A DNA stretch of 64,000 nt from an uncultured Collinsella sp. (lineage in GTDB: Bacteria; Actinomycetota; Coriobacteriia; Coriobacteriales; Coriobacteriaceae): the NCBI GenBank assembly GCA_900549715.1, contig URPK01000011.1:12563-76562 (forward strand), written 5' to 3'. Positions 59,755-64,000 of the stretch are shown here, piece after piece. How positions within the stretch are numbered: position 1 is the first letter of the stretch; each line of letters opens with the position of its first letter. The notes under the pieces were generated by a model that had not been told where the DNA came from, searched no databases, and worked only from the letters and a program-made list of their open reading frames with translations. A program made the translations under genes and the position numbers.

Positions 59755-61272
59755 ATGGGAACTTATCATAGTACACGAGGACGCACTTTATCGTGCTCAA
59801 GTAAGGTGGCAATCCGTACCGGCATCGCTCCCGACGGGGGTTTGTTTGTCTCGGACGAGCTCGGCACCCAGCAGGTCGATATCAGCTCGCTTGCAGATAA
59901 ATCGTACTTTGAAATCGCTCAAGATGTGTTGGGAATGTTACTGAATGATTACACGACCGAAGAAATTTCGGCCTGTGTGAATGAGGCATACCGCGGCACG
60001 TTCGCGAGCGAAGAGGTCACGCCGCTCGTCAAACTCGACGCCGCACCGGGCGCTGACGTCCCTCAGACCTATGTGATGGAGCTCTTTGGCGGCCCCACAA
60101 GCGCCTTCAAGGACGTCGCCCTGCAGATGCTCCCCCGTCTGATGGCCCGCACTTCCGCCAAGGACGGCGGCGCCGAGCGCATCATGATCGTCACCGCCAC
60201 GTCGGGCGACACGGGCAAGGCAGCACTCGCCGGCTTTGCCGACGCCCCGGGCACGGGCATCACCGTCTTTTATCCCGAAGGCAAAGTCAGCCGCGTGCAG
60301 AATCTGCAGATGTCCACGCAGGAGGGCGATAACGTCGCCGTCTGCGGCATCCGCGGCAACTTCGACGATGCCCAGAGTGCCGTCAAGCGCATCTTTGCCG
60401 ATAAGGAGCTTGCCGAGCGCCTGGAAGCCGCCGGCACTGTGCTTTCGAGTGCCAACTCCATCAACGTCGGCCGCCTGGTGCCGCAGGTTGTCTACTACTT
60501 TGCCGCCTATGCGCAACTGCTGCGCGCCGGCGCTATCGAGGCTGGCGACGCCGTAGAGTTCTGTGTGCCCACCGGCAACTTTGGCGATATCTTGGCCGGC
60601 TACTACGCCAAGTGCATGGGTCTGCCCGTCGCCAAGCTCGTCGTGGCGAGCGACAAGAACAACGTGCTTGCCGACTTCCTGACCACCGGCGTTTACGACC
60701 GTAACCGCCCGTTCTTCACGACCATTTCACCGTCGATGGACATCCTTATTAGCTCCAACCTGGAGCGCATGCTCTACTTCCTGTCCGACGGCGACTGCGA
60801 GCTCGTTGCCGGGCTTATGGAGCAGCTTGCCCAGACGGGTCGCTACGAGGTTCCCGCCGACCTGCTGGCCAAGATCCAGAGCGTGTTTGGCTGCGGCTGG
60901 GCCAGCGAGGACGAGGTCCGCGCCGCCATCAAGAGCTGCTGGGTTGCGAACGGCTACGTGATCGACCCGCACACCGCTTGCGGCTATCACGTCTTTGAGC
61001 AGGTCGCCCCCGCCGAGGGCGCCAAGGCCCGCGTGCTGCTTTCGACCGCCAGCCCCTACAAGTTCCCGCGCGCCTGCTGCGACGCCCTGGGCCTCAACGT
61101 TCCCGAGGATGATTTTGAGGCTATGCGTGTACTCGAGCAGGCCACCAACACGGTCGCCCCGACCCAGCTCGCCGAACTCGAATCCAAGCCCGTCCGCTTC
61201 GAAGACGTCTGCGACGTCGATGAGATGGCAAGCTACGTCGAGTCCGCAGCAAAACGAATGAGCACCAACTAA
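59755..61272 (+). CDS. thrC: Threonine synthase
   Basis: This PLP enzyme converts O-phosphohomoserine to threonine. The 505-residue protein is of the longer ThrC type: the N-terminal TYHSTRGRTL and APDGGLFV blocks, the PLP lysine in GGPTSAFKDVALQML, VTATSGDTGKAALAGF (phosphate-binding loop) and FCVPTGNFGDILAGYYA. The ATG at 59755 follows GAGGAG by nine bases; 59710 has none. A compact terminator follows (61287-61315). The thrB gene lies about 200 bases downstream after a fold-back. Confidence 0.95.
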   Translation: MGTYHSTRGRTLSCSSKVAIRTGIAPDGGLFVSDELGTQQVDISSLADKSYFEIAQDVLGMLLNDYTTEEISACVNEAYRGTFASEEVTPLVKLDAAPGADVPQTYVMELFGGPTSAFKDVALQMLPRLMARTSAKDGGAERIMIVTATSGDTGKAALAGFADAPGTGITVFYPEGKVSRVQNLQMSTQEGDNVAVCGIRGNFDDAQSAVKRIFADKELAERLEAAGTVLSSANSINVGRLVPQVVYYFAAYAQLLRAGAIEAGDAVEFCVPTGNFGDILAGYYAKCMGLPVAKLVVASDKNNVLADFLTTGVYDRNRPFFTTISPSMDILISSNLERMLYFLSDGDCELVAGLMEQLAQTGRYEVPADLLAKIQSVFGCGWASEDEVRAAIKSCWVANGYVIDPHTACGYHVFEQVAPAEGAKARVLLSTASPYKFPRACCDALGLNVPEDDFEAMRVLEQATNTVAPTQLAELESKPVRFEDVCDVDEMASYVESAAKRMSTN

Positions 61273-61286
61273 ACCCCTTATTAAGC

Positions 61287-61315
61287 GCCGGCGAAAGCCG
61301 GCGCACCTTCTTTTA
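61287..61315 (+). terminator. Terminator after thrC
   Basis: GCGCCGGC-GAAA-GCCGGCGC is a perfect 8-bp stem with a tetraloop, followed by ACCTTCTTTTAT. Confidence 0.85.
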
Positions 61316-61349
61316 TCAGAAACCCACCCGGATGATGACGAACTGACAT

Positions 61350-61461
61350 GCGGGTCTGCCTGTTTAGTTCGTCGCGAGTTCCGCACGAGCCGGAAAGCAC
61401 TTAATGTGCTTTCCGAGCGAGCCAGGACTGCCCGAGCAGCGAACTAAACGGCCGGACCCGC
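61350..61461 (+). promoter_or_regulatory. Fold-back in the thrB leader
   Basis: Arms 61350-61371 (GCGGGTC, then TGTTTAGTTCG) and 61440-61461 pair with an internal 4-nt mismatch. A nested CGGAAAGCAC/GTGCTTTCCG hairpin lies inside. It ends two bases before the AGGAGG site of thrB, so it could affect translation or early termination. It lacks clear leader-peptide threonine codons. Confidence 0.5.
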
Positions 61462-61475
61462 CCAGGAGGACCCAC

Positions 61476-62357
61476 ATGATCAAAATCACCGTCCCAGCAA
61501 CCAGCGCCAACCTAGGCATCGGCTACGACACCCTCGGCATGGCCGTCAGCCTCTACTCGCACTTCACCTTCGAGCGCGCCGACAAACTCACCATCACGGG
61601 CTGCCCCGAGGAGTTCCAAGACGAGAATAACCTGGTCTATGTGAGCTTTGTGGATGCGCTGGCCGCATGGGGCGAGCCGGCTTTCCCCGTTGCCATCGAC
61701 ATTCAGACCGACGTGCCCGTCGCTCGTGGCCTGGGTTCCAGCTCCACCTGCGTCGTCGCTGGTATCATGGCAGCCGCCGCGTTGACGGGCCACACCGTCG
61801 ACCGCGCCGAGCTCGTCCGCATTGCCACCGAGGTCGAGGGCCATCCCGATAACGTCGCCCCCGCTATCCTGGGCGGTGCCGTCTGCTCCTTTACGCCGAC
61901 CGATTCGCTCCCCCAGTGCCTGCGCTACGAGGTGAGCGACAAGCTTCGTTTTATTACTGTGATTCCGCCCTACGAGGTGCATACGAGCGAGGCGCGCAAG
62001 GTTGTGCCGCAGGAGATTCCGCTCTCCACCGCCGTATGGCAAATGGGCCGCATCGCCGGCATGACGCGCGGCCTGGAGACCGGCGACCTTGACCTGATTG
62101 CCGCCGCCAACGACGACCGCATCCAGGAGCCCTATCGCCGCCGCCTCATCCCCGACTACAACGCCGTGCGCGACACCTGCCTTAACGGCGGCGCCAAGAC
62201 CATCTGGATCAGTGGCTCCGGCTCGACCCTCATGGCTGTAACCGACGACACCATCGTGGCGAAGTTCCTGCAAGTCAAGCTGCGCGAGCAGTTCCCTAAG
62301 TGTGAGACGCATATTTTAACGTGCGACACGGAAGGCGCTCAAATCGAGTACCTGTAG
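61476..62357 (+). CDS. thrB: Homoserine kinase
   Basis: A 293-residue GHMP kinase that makes O-phosphohomoserine for ThrC. The ATP-binding motif is PVARGLGSSSTCVVAGI, with ATSANLGIGYDTLGMAV at the start and ISGSGSTLMAVTD near the end. AGGAGG lies six bases before the ATG at 61476. It sits after thrC, separated by a terminator and a fold-back, so it probably has its own control. No homoserine dehydrogenase gene is in the window; it must be elsewhere. Confidence 0.95.
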   Translation: MIKITVPATSANLGIGYDTLGMAVSLYSHFTFERADKLTITGCPEEFQDENNLVYVSFVDALAAWGEPAFPVAIDIQTDVPVARGLGSSSTCVVAGIMAAAALTGHTVDRAELVRIATEVEGHPDNVAPAILGGAVCSFTPTDSLPQCLRYEVSDKLRFITVIPPYEVHTSEARKVVPQEIPLSTAVWQMGRIAGMTRGLETGDLDLIAAANDDRIQEPYRRRLIPDYNAVRDTCLNGGAKTIWISGSGSTLMAVTDDTIVAKFLQVKLREQFPKCETHILTCDTEGAQIEYL

Positions 62358-62380
62358 CGCCCTGCCTCATTGCTCTCACC

Positions 62381-62497
62381 GGCCCCCTTGGGGCTTCCCC
62401 TGAAAACGTCCTCGATCATGAATTGCCCCGTCGTACGCTTCGCGCGACGGGGCAATTCGATCTGCGGATTGTTTTCAGGGGAAGCCCCAAGGGGGCC
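62381..62497. repeat. Long fold-back after thrB
   Basis: The 27-bp perfect arms (62381-62407 / 62471-62497) enclose GTCCTCGATCATG, the hairpin AATTGCCCCGTCG/CGACGGGGCAATT and TCTGCGGATT. The inner hairpin differs from that at 48298-48322 by paired changes (GCCG/CGGC versus GTCG/CGAC). Confidence 0.85.
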
Positions 62498-62559
62498 TGC
62501 GCAGCCTCGACAGGATATCGCATTCGCTGATTTAACTATCGCCCGATTCGCGGCGCAAT

Positions 62560-62802
62560 CTATTTATCTCCACCGCTCAAATCCGCCCCAAGTCTTTGCA
62601 CGAGGACTCCGACGGCAATTCCAAGTGCCTCTGCATAGGCGAACTGCTCATAAACCCTAAGACTGCGTTCCCCGGTTTCGACTTTCGAGATGAACGACTG
62701 AGGTACCCTCAGTTTCTTTGCGAGTTCAACCTGAGTGATACCTTGCTCCCGACGAATCTGGGAAAGGCATTTTCCGCATGTCCTATTAGCATCAACGTTC
62801 AT
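62560..62802 (-). CDS. XRE-type regulator
   Basis: An 80-residue protein, almost entirely a Cro/C1 helix-turn-helix: QIRREQGITQVELAKKLRVP then QSFISKVETGER. Two cysteines (RTCGKC) sit before the domain. I chose the ATG at 62802; a TTG at 62838 extends it by 12 residues but would start inside the operator-like palindrome. It is divergent from the zinc-ribbon membrane protein at 62925 and, with its palindrome in the gap, may control both genes. GC content is low, like the neighbour. Confidence 0.75.
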   Translation of the reverse strand: MNVDANRTCGKCLSQIRREQGITQVELAKKLRVPQSFISKVETGERSLRVYEQFAYAEALGIAVGVLVQRLGADLSGGDK

Positions 62803-62830
62803 GCCGTTTACGCTATATTCCGTTTTGTTA

Positions 62831-62851
62831 TATCCCAAACTGGGATATATT
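62831..62851. promoter_or_regulatory. Palindrome ATATCCCA-N3-TGGGATAT
   Basis: A perfect 8-bp palindrome with a 3-bp spacer lies in the divergent gap between the XRE gene and the gene at 62925. It is a likely operator of the XRE protein. Confidence 0.6.
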
Positions 62852-62924
62852 TATGTTACTTGCCGCTTAACTTACAGCGATTGTTCACATCGGAAATCTA
62901 AACGAGAGAGGGGACTCAACGAAC

Positions 62925-63938
62925 ATGGATAATGAGACGAAAGAGCCCAACGATGAGCAAATGCACGGCGCATCATACGAACAGACGCCAGATATCGAAG
63001 GGAAACAGCTTTCTGATGGTGCTGACGATGCCCCCTCCCCTGAAGATCGATCATCAAATGAAGATGACATCGCATGCAAAAAAGAAGGGGGCGACTCACT
63101 TCTAACGAGAGCCATTCATAAATTAGGCGGTAAAAAACGGGCGGCTATTGCAGCTACTGCAATAGTTGCTGTCGTCTTCTGTTTGCCCACGTTATTCCCC
63201 CAATTGTTTTGCACCCACAAGCTTTGGACCAATGCGAGTTGTACAAGCCCTCGCACCTGTAAAAGTTGCGGCAAAACCGAGGGGGAACCGCTCGGACATG
63301 AATGGGAAGAAGCAACGTGCACGGTTCCGAAGACCTGTCAACGCTGTGGTAAAACCGATGGAAAACCCCTTGGGCATCAACCGGGCTCGTGGACTACCGA
63401 AGTTGACTACGTAGACGCCACCTCAAAGGAAATACGAGAATGCGAAAAATGCGGAGAGGTCGTTGACACTCGCAACGAAAAGGAAATTACTTCCTTTCTT
63501 GGCGACGGATCGTTTTCAATTTCACCTGAAGGCTTTATTGAACGACTTAACGAGGAATTCTCCGATATCCCCAATTGCAGCAGTATGAAGGCGAGTTACG
63601 AGCTAGACGATAGCGGCACGGGACTCGAGCTTCAGATAAAAAATGGCTCTACGCTTGCCGGTATTGGAGGCTTTTTCTCGGACTCGAGCAGCCAACTACT
63701 ATTCAGCTATCTTGGATCCGAAAACTGCTTCAAAAACATAGTCATGTACTTCGAAAATTCAGATTATGCCGCGGCGACAGCATTAGCAACCATACAAGCG
63801 ATTGATCCAACGCTTTCGTTTTCAGATGCCAAGCAAGTTGGCGCTGCTTGCGTAGATGAACCGATTGTCAAAAATGGAATTACATACGCAATCGTAGCTT
63901 CGAATGGAGAGTACTGGTTGAGCGCCCGAATTGAATAA
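62925..63938 (+). CDS. Membrane-anchored protein with zinc-ribbon-like repeats
   Basis: A 337-residue protein. An acidic cytoplasmic tail of about 65 residues precedes one membrane helix (about 73-92). Two tandem copies of C-T-x-P-x-T-C-x-x-C-G-K-T-x-G-x-P-L-G-H follow (about 103-150), then a third, degenerate ribbon (ECEKCGEVVDTR). Each copy offers cysteine pairs and a histidine suited to zinc. The last about 150 residues form a soluble domain with no recognised family, weakly like a lipoprotein-type sensor fold. The ribbon repeat type is common in extracellular proteins of gut Firmicutes and Coriobacteriia. It is divergent from the XRE gene. GC is about 47 percent, suggesting transfer. Confidence 0.7.
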   Translation: MDNETKEPNDEQMHGASYEQTPDIEGKQLSDGADDAPSPEDRSSNEDDIACKKEGGDSLLTRAIHKLGGKKRAAIAATAIVAVVFCLPTLFPQLFCTHKLWTNASCTSPRTCKSCGKTEGEPLGHEWEEATCTVPKTCQRCGKTDGKPLGHQPGSWTTEVDYVDATSKEIRECEKCGEVVDTRNEKEITSFLGDGSFSISPEGFIERLNEEFSDIPNCSSMKASYELDDSGTGLELQIKNGSTLAGIGGFFSDSSSQLLFSYLGSENCFKNIVMYFENSDYAAATALATIQAIDPTLSFSDAKQVGAACVDEPIVKNGITYAIVASNGEYWLSARIE

Positions 63939-64000
63939 TTTAAATTAAATTTTATATCTGATTTTTGATTATCCGCATAAACACTATACTTTCAAGCATT

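Noticed and set aside
62803..62838. N-terminal extension of the XRE regulator from a TTG
   Set aside because: It would start inside the operator-like palindrome and adds residues outside the HTH domain; the ATG at 62802 is simpler.

Overview
The window looks like chromosomal DNA of a high-GC gut actinobacterium of the Coriobacteriia, most like Collinsella. This rests on base composition, strong Shine-Dalgarno sites, a sortase substrate with an LAxTG-type signal, a very large BcrAD/BadFG-type activase fusion, and dense structured repeats between genes. The genus is inferred; no search was possible. I saw no rRNA, tRNA, insertion sequence or CRISPR array.

Layout. 1-7.3 kb: a polytopic membrane protein, lgt, a NifU-like Fe-S scaffold, a deoxycytidylate deaminase family protein, coaX and an OPT peptide transporter. 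7.5-13 kb: an alanine-rich, sortase-anchored CAP-domain surface protein whose signal peptide is out of frame because of a G7 tract, a DUF389 membrane protein with an EF-hand-like loop, and a small membrane-anchored protein. 13.5-19.1 kb: a 1598-residue dehydratase activase-like protein and a TetR regulator. 19.2-19.6 kb: a candidate type I toxin-antitoxin-like locus, made of a 41-residue hydrophobic/basic peptide and a convergent small-RNA candidate. 19.6-28.2 kb: a HAD phosphatase, a TetR/MFS efflux pair with two palindromic operators, amt and a P-II gene, a CmpB-like membrane protein, an HD-domain protein and a dxs-type synthase. 28.3-33 kb: three evenly spaced hairpins, then a four-gene polar amino-acid ABC transporter followed by a class-I glutamine amidotransferase-like hydrolase. 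33-36.6 kb: a lower-GC island with an ABC-2 exporter and a YozG/YoaS-like XRE/DUF2975 pair. 36.7-39 kb: an HPt protein and a GGDEF-REC-HD-GYP protein. 39.2-50.3 kb: an alpha/beta hydrolase, a radical SAM protein, SEC-C-tagged MetAP, a D-2-hydroxyacid dehydrogenase, a RelB/PIN toxin-antitoxin pair, M18 aminopeptidase, an Ntn-type amidase, phosphofructokinase and an XRE membrane regulator. 50.4-57 kb: a MacB/FtsX-like ABC pair, an AIM24-family protein, a histidine-kinase remnant and an O6-methylguanine-DNA methyltransferase. 57-62.4 kb: asd, lysC, thrC and thrB, forming most of the aspartate-to-threonine pathway. 62.5-64 kb: an XRE regulator divergent from a membrane-anchored zinc-ribbon-like protein.

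The strongest unexplained signal is the intergenic structure. Four groups recur: (1) short hairpins with changing stems but a constant GGGACAG loop, often touching stop codons; (2) 80-130-nt fold-backs whose 20-27-bp arms differ completely between copies while internal motifs stay constant; (3) 130-175-bp inverted-arm elements with AAAACCGCAGG in the centre; and (4) a triple tandem hairpin at 28.3-28.5 kb. In the first two, stems change on both sides together, which suggests selection or a transposition mechanism acting on structure.
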